A DNA stretch of 57,500 bases from Quinella sp. 2Q5 (GTDB taxonomy: Bacteria; Bacillota; Negativicutes; Selenomonadales; Selenomonadaceae). The translations under genes and the position numbers were made by a program. The notes beneath the pieces were generated by a model that did not search any database, had not been told where the DNA came from, and saw only the letters and a program-made list of their open reading frames with translations. Of the stretch, positions 9,787 through 18,864 are shown one piece after another (the stretch's first letter is position 1; each line of letters opens with the position of its first letter). The stretch lies in NCBI GenBank assembly GCA_015206785.1, contig JADEZQ010000012.1:1-57500 (forward strand), read 5' to 3'.

Positions 9787-11277
9787 ATGATGAACGAGAA
9801 AGATTTCTTCAAGCTCCACAACGGCTCCGACGTGCGCGGCGTGGCAGTCGACGGCGTGGCTGGCGAGCCCGTGACGTTGACGACCGAGGCTGTCAATCGT
9901 ATCGCAAGCGGCTTCGTGAAATTTTTGACCGACAAGCTCGGCAAGACGCCCGCTCAACTCAAAGTCACCATCGGCAACGATTCACGAGTCAGCGCACCGC
10001 AAATCAAAGCCGCCGCCTGCAAAGCTCTCGTCGCTCACGGCGTGCACGTCGTCGATTGCGGACTGGCATCCACGCCCGCGATGTTCATGTCGACCGTCTT
10101 CGACGAGACCAAAGCTGACGGCGCGATTATGCTCACGGCAAGCCACCTGCCCTTCAACCGCAACGGCATGAAGTTCTTCACGCGCGGAGGCGGGCTCGAA
10201 TCCGCCGACATCAAAAAAATTTTGACGACCGCCGCGACGCTCGGCACCGTTGAAGCTCCGCTCGACAACGTTCATCATTTCGACCTGATTGACCGCTACT
10301 CGGCTCACCTGCGCAAAATCATCACCGACAAGCTCGGCGACGCCAAACCCTTCGCGGGCATGAAGATCATCGTCGACGCGGGCAACGGCGGCGGCGGCTT
10401 CTTCGCCACGAAAATTCTGCAACCACTCGGCGCGAACACCGACGGCAGTCAATTCCTCGAACCCGACGGCAACTTCCCCAACCACATTCCCAACCCCGAA
10501 GACAAGGCGGCAATGGCTTCCATTCAACGCGCCGTGCTCGACAGCAAAGCCGACCTCGGATTGATTTTCGACACCGACGTCGACCGAATGAGCGCGGTCC
10601 TCTCCGACGGCGAAGAGATCAGCCGCAACGCTCTGATTGCAATGATGGCGGCGATTCTCGCGCCCGATTACCCGGGCTCGACGATTATCACCGACTCGGT
10701 CACGTCCGACGGTCTGCATAAATTTTTGGAAGGCGACCTCAAGCTCAAGCATCATCGCTTCAAGCGCGGCTACAAGAACGTCATCAACGAATGCATCCGC
10801 CTGAACAACGCCGGCACAGTCAGCCCGCTCGCGATTGAGACTTCGGGTCACGGCGCGTTGAGCGAAAACTATTTCCTCGACGACGGCGCGTATCTTGCGG
10901 TGAAGCTTTTGATTGCCGCGGCGAAATACAAGAACCTTTCCGCGCTGATTGACAAGCTCACCTATCCCGCCGAAGGCAGAGAGTTCCGCCTGAAGATCGT
11001 CGGCGTGGAAGACTTCAAAGCTTACGGTCAACGCGTCCTCGACGAGTTCAAATCCCGTGCCGTTGCCGAAGGCTTGACGTTGGCTGAACCGAACTATGAG
11101 GGCGTGCGCATCAACTTCGACGGCGGCTGGGCTCTGCTCAGAATGTCCTTGCACGACCCGAACATGCCGCTCAACGTCGAGAGCGACGCGGCGGGCGGTT
11201 GCGCAAAGATCGTGACTGCCATAAAGAAACTCATCGTCGGCTTCGATAAGCTGGATACGAGTGCGCTTGACGCGTGA
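9787..11277 (+). CDS. Phosphomannomutase/phosphoglucomutase (phosphohexomutase)
   Basis: This alpha-D-phosphohexomutase interconverts hexose 1- and 6-phosphates for cell-envelope sugar synthesis. The phosphoserine loop TASHLP (Ser119), the metal-binding loop DTDVDRM, the sugar-binding loop ETSGHGA and the C-terminal phosphate-binding domain are present in order; 496 aa is a usual length. The presence of both GMP- and PGM-like traits prevents choosing one substrate. GAGGTGATT precedes the ATG. It is the last gene before the pfkA promoter; no clear terminator separates them. Confidence 0.92.
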   Translation: MMNEKDFFKLHNGSDVRGVAVDGVAGEPVTLTTEAVNRIASGFVKFLTDKLGKTPAQLKVTIGNDSRVSAPQIKAAACKALVAHGVHVVDCGLASTPAMFMSTVFDETKADGAIMLTASHLPFNRNGMKFFTRGGGLESADIKKILTTAATLGTVEAPLDNVHHFDLIDRYSAHLRKIITDKLGDAKPFAGMKIIVDAGNGGGGFFATKILQPLGANTDGSQFLEPDGNFPNHIPNPEDKAAMASIQRAVLDSKADLGLIFDTDVDRMSAVLSDGEEISRNALIAMMAAILAPDYPGSTIITDSVTSDGLHKFLEGDLKLKHHRFKRGYKNVINECIRLNNAGTVSPLAIETSGHGALSENYFLDDGAYLAVKLLIAAAKYKNLSALIDKLTYPAEGREFRLKIVGVEDFKAYGQRVLDEFKSRAVAEGLTLAEPNYEGVRINFDGGWALLRMSLHDPNMPLNVESDAAGGCAKIVTAIKKLIVGFDKLDTSALDA

Positions 11278-11285
11278 AAATTTGC

Positions 11286-11314
11286 TTTACAATTCAGCGA
11301 AAATTTTCTAGAAT
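11286..11314 (+). promoter_or_regulatory. Promoter of pfkA operon
   Basis: TTTACA (11286-11291) and TAGAAT (11309-11314) are 17 bp apart, each one base from consensus. Transcription would start near 11321, about 38 nt before the pfkA ATG. Confidence 0.75.
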
Positions 11315-11358
11315 AATCCCGCAGTACTTACAGCTAAATGAGCGGGAGGGGTCAAATT

Positions 11359-12321
11359 ATGTTGAATGCGATAGCGGTAATGACTTCCGGCGGCGACAGC
11401 CCCGGCATGAACGCGGCGGCGCGAGCGGTCGTCAGAACTGCGCTCTATGAAGGCGTGAAAGTCTACGGCATAAACAACGGCTACAAGGGCATGCTCGCCG
11501 ACGACATCGTCGAACTTAGCAGACGCTCCGTCAGCGACTTGATTCAGCGCGGCGGCACGTTCCTGGGCACGGCTCGTTGCAAAGAGTTCAAGACGGAAGA
11601 AGGTCGCCGCAAGGGTCTGGACAACCTGCAAAAGCACGGCATCGAAGGGCTGGTCATCATCGGCGGCGACGGCTCGTTGACGGGCGGCTCGCTCCTTTCG
11701 AAGATGGGCGGCATTCCGATTGTCGGCTTGCCCGGCACGATTGACAACGACGTTTGGGGCACAGACTATACCATCGGCTGCGACACGGCGGCGAACACCG
11801 CGGTTGAAGCCATTAACAAACTGCGCGACACCGCCTCGGCTCATCGGCGCATAATGGTCGTTGAGGTCATGGGTCACACGTCCGGTTGGCTGGCAATGGT
11901 TTCGGGTATCGCCAGCGGCGCGGAATACATCATCGTTCCCGAAGTCAAATACAACATCGACGAGATGTGCGAAGAGATTGTCGAATCCTACAAGACCGGC
12001 CGCCGTTACAGCATCATCGTCGTGGCAGAAGGCGCGTGCTCCGGCGTCGGCTTGAAGAACGTCGTCCAAGAGAAAACCGGCATCGATACCCGCGTGTCGA
12101 TCCTCGGTCACATTCAGCGCGGCGGCTCACCCACCGTTGAAGACCGCATGAAAGCAAGTCAGCTCGGCGAACGCGCGGCTCTGGCAATCATCAGCGGCGT
12201 CAGCAACGTCGTGTTCGGCTTCGACGAGGGCAAAGTCGTCTCAATCAACCTGTTCGACTCGGTCAACAACAAAAAGCCGCTCGACCCCGAACTCGTTCGA
12301 CTGGCGAGCGTGCTTGTTTAA
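11359..12321 (+). CDS. pfkA: ATP-dependent 6-phosphofructokinase
   Basis: PfkA phosphorylates fructose 6-phosphate, the committed step of glycolysis. The 320-residue length matches bacterial PfkA. Seen are the ATP-binding GGDS-type N-terminus (MTSGGDSPGMNAA), GGDGS with the Gly that marks ATP rather than pyrophosphate use (GGDGSLTG), the catalytic PGTIDND loop and the MGHTSGW substrate loop. The ATG at 11359 follows GGGAGGGG; an in-frame ATG at 11338 lies upstream of that site and is rejected. It heads an operon with a small membrane protein and a sucrose hydrolase, consistent with sugar catabolism. Confidence 0.95.
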   Translation: MLNAIAVMTSGGDSPGMNAAARAVVRTALYEGVKVYGINNGYKGMLADDIVELSRRSVSDLIQRGGTFLGTARCKEFKTEEGRRKGLDNLQKHGIEGLVIIGGDGSLTGGSLLSKMGGIPIVGLPGTIDNDVWGTDYTIGCDTAANTAVEAINKLRDTASAHRRIMVVEVMGHTSGWLAMVSGIASGAEYIIVPEVKYNIDEMCEEIVESYKTGRRYSIIVVAEGACSGVGLKNVVQEKTGIDTRVSILGHIQRGGSPTVEDRMKASQLGERAALAIISGVSNVVFGFDEGKVVSINLFDSVNNKKPLDPELVRLASVLV

Positions 12322-12324
12322 GGC

Positions 12325-12531
12325 GTGAATAGTTTTTGGAAAGCGGCGGCGATACTCTCAGGCGTTGGGATTTATATCGCCGCCGTGATTTTTGTTTGCC
12401 TGTACGCGGGCGGGCTCATCGACGATTATTTTTCCCTCGGCGGCAAGGGCAGGCTCTGCGGCATAATCATCGGCTTCCCAATCGCGTGCTGGTCAGTTTA
12501 TCGGCAACTCAAGCGTCACGGATTTATTTAG
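12325..12531 (+). CDS. Small AtpZ/AtpI-like membrane protein
   Basis: The 68-residue protein has two membrane helices (about 8-30 and 43-60) joined by a short loop with IDDYF, and ends in a basic YRQLKRHGF tail. This arrangement resembles the AtpZ/AtpI-type family (PF09527) usually encoded at the head of F-type ATPase operons and tied to magnesium/calcium uptake or c-ring assembly. No ATP synthase genes are near, so the assignment rests on shape and a few residues only. It starts with GTG, 3 bases after the pfkA stop. Confidence 0.6.
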   Translation: MNSFWKAAAILSGVGIYIAAVIFVCLYAGGLIDDYFSLGGKGRLCGIIIGFPIACWSVYRQLKRHGFI

Positions 12532-12543
12532 AGGAGTGATTTT

Positions 12544-14091
12544 ATGGCAGAACAGATTACGGACTTCAAAACATTTTCGGAAGTGACTGACGCCCGTTGG
12601 TATCCGCGCTATCACCTTGCGCCGCCCTTCGGCTGGTGCAACGACCCCAACGGCATGTGCTTTTACAACGGGCAATACCACTTCTTCTATCAGCATTATC
12701 CGTATGAACCGCGCTGGGGTCCGATGCATTGGGGGCACGCCGTCAGCGACGACCTGGCGTATTGGAAGCACCTGCCCATTGCGCTGGTACCCGACGAGCC
12801 TTACGAAACGGGCGGCGGGTGTTTCAGTGGCTCCGCCATCGAAAAGGACGGCAAGCTCTGGCTGATGTACACCGGTCACCTTAGCGCGACGCCTGAAGAA
12901 GAAGCGGCGATAGGTTACGCTCACATCGAGTTCCAGTGCCTGGCTTCTTCGGAGGACGGCGTTCACTTCACCAAGTCCGAGAAGAATCCGATCATCGAAG
13001 ACGTTGACGTTGCGGACAAAGACGTTCACGTCAACGACATTCGCGACCCGAAGGTTTGGGAACACAACGGCAAGTATTATGCTGTGGTCGGCTCACGGAC
13101 GCCCGATATGGCTCACGGACAGATTCTGCTGTTCGTGTCGAAGGATTTGGTTAACTCTTGGCGATTCAAGGCAATTGCCGCGCGCAGTGAAGGAAACCTC
13201 GGCACCATGTGGGAATGCCCCAACTTCGCCGAAATCGACGGGCAGGACGTTTTGGTTTTCTCGCCAATGGATTTGCGAACCGACGACGGAACGTTTTTCC
13301 ACGACAAGGCGGCGGGCGTCCTCATCGGCAAACTCAACTACAAGATGGGCACCTTCAAGCACGGCGGGTTTCAGTACCTCGACAAGGGCTTTGACTTCTA
13401 CGCGCCGCAGGTTATGCAGACGCCCGACGGTCGCACGATTATGATTGGCTGGATGGACATGTGGAACGTCGACATGCACGAGGCAGCCGACGGTTGGGCG
13501 GGGCAAATGACGATTCCCCGCGAACTGCACGTGCGCAACGGAAAAATTTTCTCCACGCCCGCCAAAGAACTTGAGAAGCTGCGCAAATGGAAACCGATAA
13601 CTTTCGGCAACGTTGTGATTGACGAGCCGACGACGTTCGAGGGCGTTTCGGGCGAGGCTTACGAACTTGTTCTGACGATTGACGCGGCGCGGTCGAAGAA
13701 ATTTTCAATCGCCCTGCGTGCCTCCGACATCGAGCAGACCGTTCTGACTTACAACTCGAACGGCATGTTCAAGCTTGACCGCACCGGCGCAGGTCAGCCC
13801 ATCAACGGCATAGCTTCCGTCCGCGAAATTCCAATCGAGCCGCAAGACAAGCTCAAGCTGCACATCTTCGTCGACCGTTCAAGCGTGGAAGTTTTCATCA
13901 ACGACGGCGCGGAAGTCCTCTCGGCAAGAATTTATCCGCGGCGCACGTCGCAGAAAATTATCTTCACGCCCGAAAACGAAACGCTCGTAATTGATTCGCT
14001 GGAGTATTACAAGCTCGACTTCGGTCTGCCGCACCCGCACATAAAAGAACAGCCCGTTGATCTCAAGGCGCAGTTCCCCTTCCTCAAGTGA
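12544..14091 (+). CDS. Glycoside hydrolase family 32 sucrose(-6-phosphate) hydrolase / fructosidase
   Basis: The enzyme hydrolyses beta-fructofuranosides such as sucrose or sucrose 6-phosphate. It has the nucleophile motif WCNDPNG (Asp34), the RDP motif (IRDPKVW, about residue 162), the acid/base motif MWECPNF (about 218) and a C-terminal beta-sandwich ending around 515. No signal peptide is visible, so it acts in the cytoplasm and needs an importer, which is not in the window. A GAGGAGTG site precedes the ATG. The pairing with pfkA suggests that the released hexoses feed glycolysis. Sucrose, sucrose 6-phosphate or short fructans are all possible substrates. Confidence 0.92.
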   Translation: MAEQITDFKTFSEVTDARWYPRYHLAPPFGWCNDPNGMCFYNGQYHFFYQHYPYEPRWGPMHWGHAVSDDLAYWKHLPIALVPDEPYETGGGCFSGSAIEKDGKLWLMYTGHLSATPEEEAAIGYAHIEFQCLASSEDGVHFTKSEKNPIIEDVDVADKDVHVNDIRDPKVWEHNGKYYAVVGSRTPDMAHGQILLFVSKDLVNSWRFKAIAARSEGNLGTMWECPNFAEIDGQDVLVFSPMDLRTDDGTFFHDKAAGVLIGKLNYKMGTFKHGGFQYLDKGFDFYAPQVMQTPDGRTIMIGWMDMWNVDMHEAADGWAGQMTIPRELHVRNGKIFSTPAKELEKLRKWKPITFGNVVIDEPTTFEGVSGEAYELVLTIDAARSKKFSIALRASDIEQTVLTYNSNGMFKLDRTGAGQPINGIASVREIPIEPQDKLKLHIFVDRSSVEVFINDGAEVLSARIYPRRTSQKIIFTPENETLVIDSLEYYKLDFGLPHPHIKEQPVDLKAQFPFLK

Positions 14092-14173
14092 CGTTGACAA
14101 ACTTCGGCGGCTGTGATAGATCACCAATACGAGAGTGATAACCCTTAAGAGGGCGTCGAACATAGGCAACACA

Positions 14174-14220
14174 AACGAAGAACCCCCGACGGATTGGTTA
14201 CCCGACGGGGGCTTCGTTTT
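14174..14220. terminator. Terminator between the GH32 gene and mfd
   Basis: A two-part stem, CGAAG..CTTCG (14176-14180 / 14212-14216) stacked on CCCCCG..CGGGGG (14183-14188 / 14206-14211) with an AA bulge and a 17-nt loop, is followed by TTTT on the plus strand and by TTTG on the minus strand. It lies 80 bases after the GH32 stop and 13 before the mfd stop. The 14092-14170 stretch before it has no gene. Confidence 0.7.
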
Positions 14221-14223
14221 GCC
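14191..14223 (+). repeat. 33-bp dispersed repeat, copy 1
   Basis: This 33-bp block (loop and right arm of the terminator, through GCTTCGTTTTGCC) recurs with no mismatch in inverted orientation at 38528-38560. A chance 33-bp match is not credible. Confidence 0.9.
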
Positions 14224-14232
14224 CGGACGACT

Positions 14233-17200
14233 TCAACGCGGAGTCAAACTCCTCAGCACATTCAGGATTCGTGCGAGGAGTTTTTCTTTTGTCCGCAACG
14301 TGATGAAGATGCGCCGTGAACTTTCCAGGAACTTCAGGTCGCGGCGAAAGGTTTTCGACAAATCAATCAGCCCCTGCGCCGAAATTTTTTTCAGGTCGGC
14401 GAAGACGATTTCCACGCGCATATCTTGTTCGCGGACGGACAGCACGCCCAAATTTTTCGCGGCGACACGAATGCGCGTCACCTGCAAAAGATTTTCCACG
14501 GGCTCGGTCACTTTGCCGAAGCGGTCAGTCAGCTCCTCGCGCAGACTGCCAATCTCGACGTCCTCGCGCACGGCGGCAAGGCGTCTGTAAATTTCGATCT
14601 TGTCGCCCGCGTTGGAGATGTATTGGCGGTCGATGAAGGCGTCGGTCGGCAGGCTGATGATTGGGTCGGGGTCGGCGCGGCGGACTGTCTTGCGCTGAAG
14701 TTTCTTGACGGCGTCCTCCAGCATTTGGCAATACATCTCGAAGCCGACGCCGGCGATGTGCCCGTGCTGTTGAGCACCGAGCAAATTTCCCGCGCCGCGA
14801 ATCTGCAGGTCACGCATGGCAATCTTGAAGCCCGCGCCGAGCTGAGCGAACTCGCGCATCGCTTGCAGACGTTTCTCGGCCGTCTCGCCAAGAACTTTGT
14901 CCGCGCGGTGAACGAAGTATGCGAAAGCCATTCGACTTGAACGACCGACGCGCCCGCGCATTTGATAGAGTTGCGACAGACCGAAATTGTCTGCGTCGTA
15001 GACGATGAGCGTGTTGGCGTTGGCGACGTCGAGCCCGCTCTCGATAATCGTCGTGGTCAAAAGAACGTTGAACGCGCCTTCGTAAAAATCCATCATTATG
15101 CTTTCGAGGAAGTCCGACGACATTTGCCCGTGCGCCGTGCGAATCATTGCTTCGGGCACCAGCTCCGCCAGCCTGTCGCGCATGATATCAATCGTGTCGA
15201 TGTGATTGTAGACGAAAAAAATTTGTCCGCCACGGCGAATCTCGCGGCGCAGTGCCTCGGCGATGACGGCGTCGTCGTCCTCGATGATGTATGTTTGCAC
15301 GGGGAAACGTTCGGCGGGCGCAGTCTCAATCAGGCTCATGTCACGAGCACCGACCAGGCTCATGTGCAACGTCCGCGGGATTGGCGTCGCGCTCAAGGTG
15401 AGGATGTCAACGCCCGCGCTCAACGACCGAAGCCGCTCCTTCTGCTTGACGCCGAAACGTTGTTCCTCATCGATGATGAGCAGTCCCAGATCCTTGAACT
15501 CGATTCGGCTCGAAAGGATTGCGTGCGTGCCGATGAGGACGTCGACTTGCCCCGCGCGAACCTTCTGCAACGTGGTGCGCTGTTCACGTGGCGTGCGGAA
15601 GCGGCAGATGACGTCGACTGTCGGCAGGAAGCCCGCGAACCTCTCGGAGAACGTGCGATAGTGCTGTTGAGCCAGAACCGTCGTCGGCACGAGCACCGCG
15701 CATTGCTTGCCGTTCATTGCCGCCTTGTATGCCGCGCGAATGGCGATCTCCGTCTTGCCGAAGCCGACGTCCCCGCAAACCAACCGATCCATCGGGCGCG
15801 GGCTCTCCATGTCGCGTTTGATGTCGGTAACGGCGCGAACCTGGTCGGCGGTCTCTTCGTAGGGGAAGGCGTCCTCGAACTCGCGTTGAGTGGCGTCGTC
15901 GGCGTCGAAGGCAAAACCGGTCGCGGTCTGTCGTTCGGCGTAAACGTTCAGAAGTTTTTCTGCGATGTCCTCCACCGCGGCGGAAGCTCTCGACTTTGCA
16001 CGAGCCCAATCGCCTGAACCCAGCCGCGAAAGTTTTGGAACGGCACCGTCGTCGCTGATGTACTTCTGCAGATATCGCACCTGCTCCACGGGAATGAACA
16101 GCTTGTCCGCGCCGCCGTATTGGATGTTGAGAAAATCTTTGCGCACGCCGTCGAACTCCAACGTCTCGACGCCGAGATATTTGCCGATTCCGTTGTCGAC
16201 GTGCACGACATAATCGCCGGGGCGAATGTCGCTGAAACTGCGGATTCGTTCTGCACCTTCGACGTGAAACTTCGCCCGCCGATGATGAGCCGCGCCGCCG
16301 AAAATATTTCGCTCGGTGAAGACCGTCAGCCGCGCGTTGGGCAAGGTGAACCCGTCGCTGAAATTTCCACGCCGCAGATGAATTCCCGTCAGCCCGTCGA
16401 GTAACTTTGCCACGCCGTTGAGTTTCGCCTCGCTCGCGAACAGCAGGTAGACCGTTTGCCCCGCCTCAACCAGCCGCGTCAGTTCGTCCAGGAAAAATTT
16501 CGTCTGCCCTTGGAAGCTCGTGACTGCCGCCGCGGTGATTCCGATTGTCGTCGTCGGCTCAATGCCGCGGATTTTTTTCAACAGCAGCTCGAAGTGAATC
16601 AGCGTGCCCGCCCGCGCTCCTGCAAGCAGCTCGGCGAAGGTGAAGATTCTGCGCTTGAGGGTGGGGTCTTCGGCGGTGAACGTTCGTATCGCCTCGAAAA
16701 TCCGCGCCGGCTCATCGAAGACGACGGTGCCGCTTTCGCCCGCGCATGTCAGGAACGGCTCGCTTGTCGCGGAAAAATTTTTTATCGGCAGAATCGTCGC
16801 GGCGGAAATTTTTTTGCTCGACCTGAGCGTCTCGAAGTCAATCTCGCGAAGGGAATCGATTTCGTCGCCGAAAAATTCCACGCGGCGGGGGCTCGGCTCA
16901 TTGACGGGGAAAACGTCGACTATGCCGCCGTGCACGCTGAACTTGCCGATGGCGTCGACCTCGTCGGCTCGCTCGTAACCGAAATCGATGAGCCTGTCCA
17001 AAAAATTTTCCAGCGACAGAACCTGCCCGACCTCAACGCGCAGTTGGAACTTCAGGAAGTCCGCGCGGGAAAAATCTTTCTTCACCGCCGCCAACGCCGT
17101 CGCCAGCACGATGATCTTGTCGCCGCGCAGAAGCCGCGCCAGAATTTCCAGCCGCCTTGAGAGCCGCTCGATGCCGACCGCGCGCGCTTGCACGGGTGCC

Positions 17201-17457
17201 AAATCCAGTTCGGGCAGCTCGACCACCTCGACCGTCGGCAAAAGCTCAGCCAAGTCGTCTCGCCACGCAGAAATTTTTTCCTGCTCGCTCACCAGAATTA
17301 TCGTCGGCCGCGGATTGTGCTCGAAGCCCGCCGCCAACGGCAAAACTTTTTGCGCACCCGCCACGCCGTATATCACATGCTCGCCGCGCTTGGAAAATTT
17401 TTCTGCCGCCGCCGCAAGCTGTTCGTCACGCAGTGCCTCTTCCAAAATTCTGTACAT
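14233..17457 (-). CDS. mfd: Transcription-repair coupling factor
   Basis: Mfd releases RNA polymerase stalled at lesions and recruits UvrA. The 1074-residue product shows the UvrB-like N-terminal domains, the RNA polymerase-interaction domain (about 390-460), the RecG-like translocase with Walker A GDVGFGKTE (Lys568) and the DEEQRFGVKQKERLR motif (about 660), and the C-terminal TRCF domain; it is slightly shorter than the usual ~1150. The ATG at 17457 is chosen because AAAGGGGTGATT precedes it; a longer frame reaching 17574 would cross the promoter. Its stop is 13 bases from the shared terminator. Confidence 0.96.
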   Translation of the reverse strand: MYRILEEALRDEQLAAAAEKFSKRGEHVIYGVAGAQKVLPLAAGFEHNPRPTIILVSEQEKISAWRDDLAELLPTVEVVELPELDLAPVQARAVGIERLSRRLEILARLLRGDKIIVLATALAAVKKDFSRADFLKFQLRVEVGQVLSLENFLDRLIDFGYERADEVDAIGKFSVHGGIVDVFPVNEPSPRRVEFFGDEIDSLREIDFETLRSSKKISAATILPIKNFSATSEPFLTCAGESGTVVFDEPARIFEAIRTFTAEDPTLKRRIFTFAELLAGARAGTLIHFELLLKKIRGIEPTTTIGITAAAVTSFQGQTKFFLDELTRLVEAGQTVYLLFASEAKLNGVAKLLDGLTGIHLRRGNFSDGFTLPNARLTVFTERNIFGGAAHHRRAKFHVEGAERIRSFSDIRPGDYVVHVDNGIGKYLGVETLEFDGVRKDFLNIQYGGADKLFIPVEQVRYLQKYISDDGAVPKLSRLGSGDWARAKSRASAAVEDIAEKLLNVYAERQTATGFAFDADDATQREFEDAFPYEETADQVRAVTDIKRDMESPRPMDRLVCGDVGFGKTEIAIRAAYKAAMNGKQCAVLVPTTVLAQQHYRTFSERFAGFLPTVDVICRFRTPREQRTTLQKVRAGQVDVLIGTHAILSSRIEFKDLGLLIIDEEQRFGVKQKERLRSLSAGVDILTLSATPIPRTLHMSLVGARDMSLIETAPAERFPVQTYIIEDDDAVIAEALRREIRRGGQIFFVYNHIDTIDIMRDRLAELVPEAMIRTAHGQMSSDFLESIMMDFYEGAFNVLLTTTIIESGLDVANANTLIVYDADNFGLSQLYQMRGRVGRSSRMAFAYFVHRADKVLGETAEKRLQAMREFAQLGAGFKIAMRDLQIRGAGNLLGAQQHGHIAGVGFEMYCQMLEDAVKKLQRKTVRRADPDPIISLPTDAFIDRQYISNAGDKIEIYRRLAAVREDVEIGSLREELTDRFGKVTEPVENLLQVTRIRVAAKNLGVLSVREQDMRVEIVFADLKKISAQGLIDLSKTFRRDLKFLESSRRIFITLRTKEKLLARILNVLRSLTPR

Positions 17458-17527
17458 CGAATCACCCCTTTGATTATTACCTGCAACATTTCTGCCGGAT
17501 TCATTCTGCAACGATACTTTCCTGACT

Positions 17528-17556
17528 ATCATAAAATTTCTTTCGCTTTTTGTTAA
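17528..17556 (-). promoter_or_regulatory. Promoter of mfd
   Basis: On the minus strand TTAACA (17551-17556) and TATGAT (17528-17533) are 17 bp apart, each one base off consensus, giving a leader of about 65 nt before the mfd ATG. Confidence 0.65.
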
Positions 17557-17957
17557 GTTAGTGGCATTGTCCAAAATGGTGGTTAAATACCGTCAACCGA
17601 CGGAAAGGTTGAGCATCGGGCTTCAAGCCCCGGATGACCTTGAACAATTTGGCGATGGCTTGCTAAAAGCGGGTATCTGTGCTATTTTAACCACACTGCG
17701 CGAGAATTCCACCGTTTCTATAAGCGGCGGGATGAATTGCGCCTGATACGCTTATCGCTTGAACGGCGGCGAAGGCGAAACGATACCGGTGTACGATTAT
17801 CGACGGCTCTGAACGCAAGTATGTGAGGGGCATGATGCATGAATTTAGCGGCTTACCGTCTGCCGGTACGGCGATGACGATTCGGGGGTGACGGTATAAG
17901 CTCTCGACAATCCCTCCGATGGGAGGGAATTTTTTTAGGCGACTGATATATTTGTAG
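17557..17957 (+). other. Gene-free, hairpin-rich intergenic region; possible structured RNA or decayed element
   Basis: No frame in these 400 bases has both a ribosome site and a recognisable product. Visible structures are a hairpin around CATCGGG-CTTCAAG-CCCCGGATG (about 17613-17635), an imperfect CCACCG..CGGCGGG hairpin near 17708-17731, and a pairing of GCTTACCGTC with GACGGTATAAGC (near 17851-17901) that encloses a GC-rich segment just before the terminator at 17911. This could be a small RNA gene read rightwards, or the 3' remnant of an IS605-type element. I could not match it to 6S, tmRNA, RNase P, SRP RNA or a known riboswitch. Confidence 0.4.
17911..17936 (+). terminator. Rho-independent terminator ahead of the PHP phosphatase gene
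   Basis: A perfect 7-bp stem TCCCTCC / GGAGGGA (17911-17917, 17922-17928) with a GATG loop is followed by ATTTTTTT. Since no gene lies immediately upstream on the plus strand, it implies a rightward transcript originating in 17557-17910, or an attenuator for the gene at 17967. Confidence 0.85.
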
Positions 17958-17966
17958 GTGAGTTCA

Positions 17967-18815
17967 ATGAGATTCGATTATCACATGCACTTTGAGTACG
18001 GCGACTACGACGAGACGTGGACGCAAGGCTTCTTTACGGCGGCGGCGGCTCACGGCTTGGACGAGATTGGCGTCAGCGAACACACGCACACCTTCCCCGA
18101 ATTTGAGCGGCTCTATCGCGAAGACCTTGTTCTGGATGATTCGCCCGTCGGGAAATTTCAGCGGCAATGGCTCGTCACCAACAAGTTCAAGCATACGCTG
18201 GCGGATTACTTCGACTTCATGGCGCGGCTCGGCAAAAATCACGCCGTCAAAATCGGTATCGAAGTTTGCAACTTCCGCGATCAAGGTGCCGTCAAAAAAA
18301 TTCTCGACGCGTGGAACTTCGATTACCGTATCGGCTCGGTGCATTTCCTTTGGGGCTGGGGCTATGACGCCGCAAAGCTGAGCGACGAATGGAATAATCA
18401 CGACCTGCACGCCATCTGGGACGAGTACGCCGCGCAGGTTGAGCTTTTGGCGCAGAGCGGCAACTACGACATCTTGGGGCACCCGTTCAACATTCGGTTG
18501 TTCAAAAATTTTCCGACCTTCGACGTGACCGAGCATATGGAACGCGTGGCAGTCGCCCTCAAGCGCGCGAACATGGCAATCGACGTGAACACCGGCACGC
18601 TTTACCGCTACCCCGTCGCGGAAATTTCTCCGTACGCCGACTTCATGAAGGTTGCCGCCGCGTATGAACTGCCCATCACGATAAATTCCGACGCCCATCG
18701 CCCCGAAGACTGCGGAAAATTTTTCGAGCAGGCAGCCGATTACGTTCGCGGTTTCGGCTACAAAAAAATCGCCCGCTTCAGCAAACGTGCTCGTGAGCTC
18801 GTCGACTTGACCTGA
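17967..18815 (+). CDS. PHP-domain phosphatase, histidinol-phosphatase (HisJ) like
   Basis: The 282-residue protein has the four PHP metal-binding motifs: DYHMHFEYGD at the N-terminus, SEHTH (about 39-43), a central IGIEV and the C-terminal GHPFNIRL and NSDAHRPED. HisJ-type members dephosphorylate histidinol phosphate in histidine synthesis, but many PHP proteins of this size act on other phosphoesters and no his genes are nearby. The ATG at 17967 follows TAGGTGAG; the GTG at 17958 is too close to that site. It stands alone, with a terminator-like hairpin just upstream. Confidence 0.85.
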   Translation: MRFDYHMHFEYGDYDETWTQGFFTAAAAHGLDEIGVSEHTHTFPEFERLYREDLVLDDSPVGKFQRQWLVTNKFKHTLADYFDFMARLGKNHAVKIGIEVCNFRDQGAVKKILDAWNFDYRIGSVHFLWGWGYDAAKLSDEWNNHDLHAIWDEYAAQVELLAQSGNYDILGHPFNIRLFKNFPTFDVTEHMERVAVALKRANMAIDVNTGTLYRYPVAEISPYADFMKVAAAYELPITINSDAHRPEDCGKFFEQAADYVRGFGYKKIARFSKRARELVDLT

Positions 18816-18864
18816 ACGTTGACCGCCGCCGACAATCGTCACCCGTCACCGAAGCCGACAACGA

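Noticed and set aside
17561..17746. 61-codon frame in the 17.5-kb intergenic region
   Set aside because: No ribosome site, no similarity that I can recognise, and it ends within the structured segment; retained only as part of the possible RNA region.
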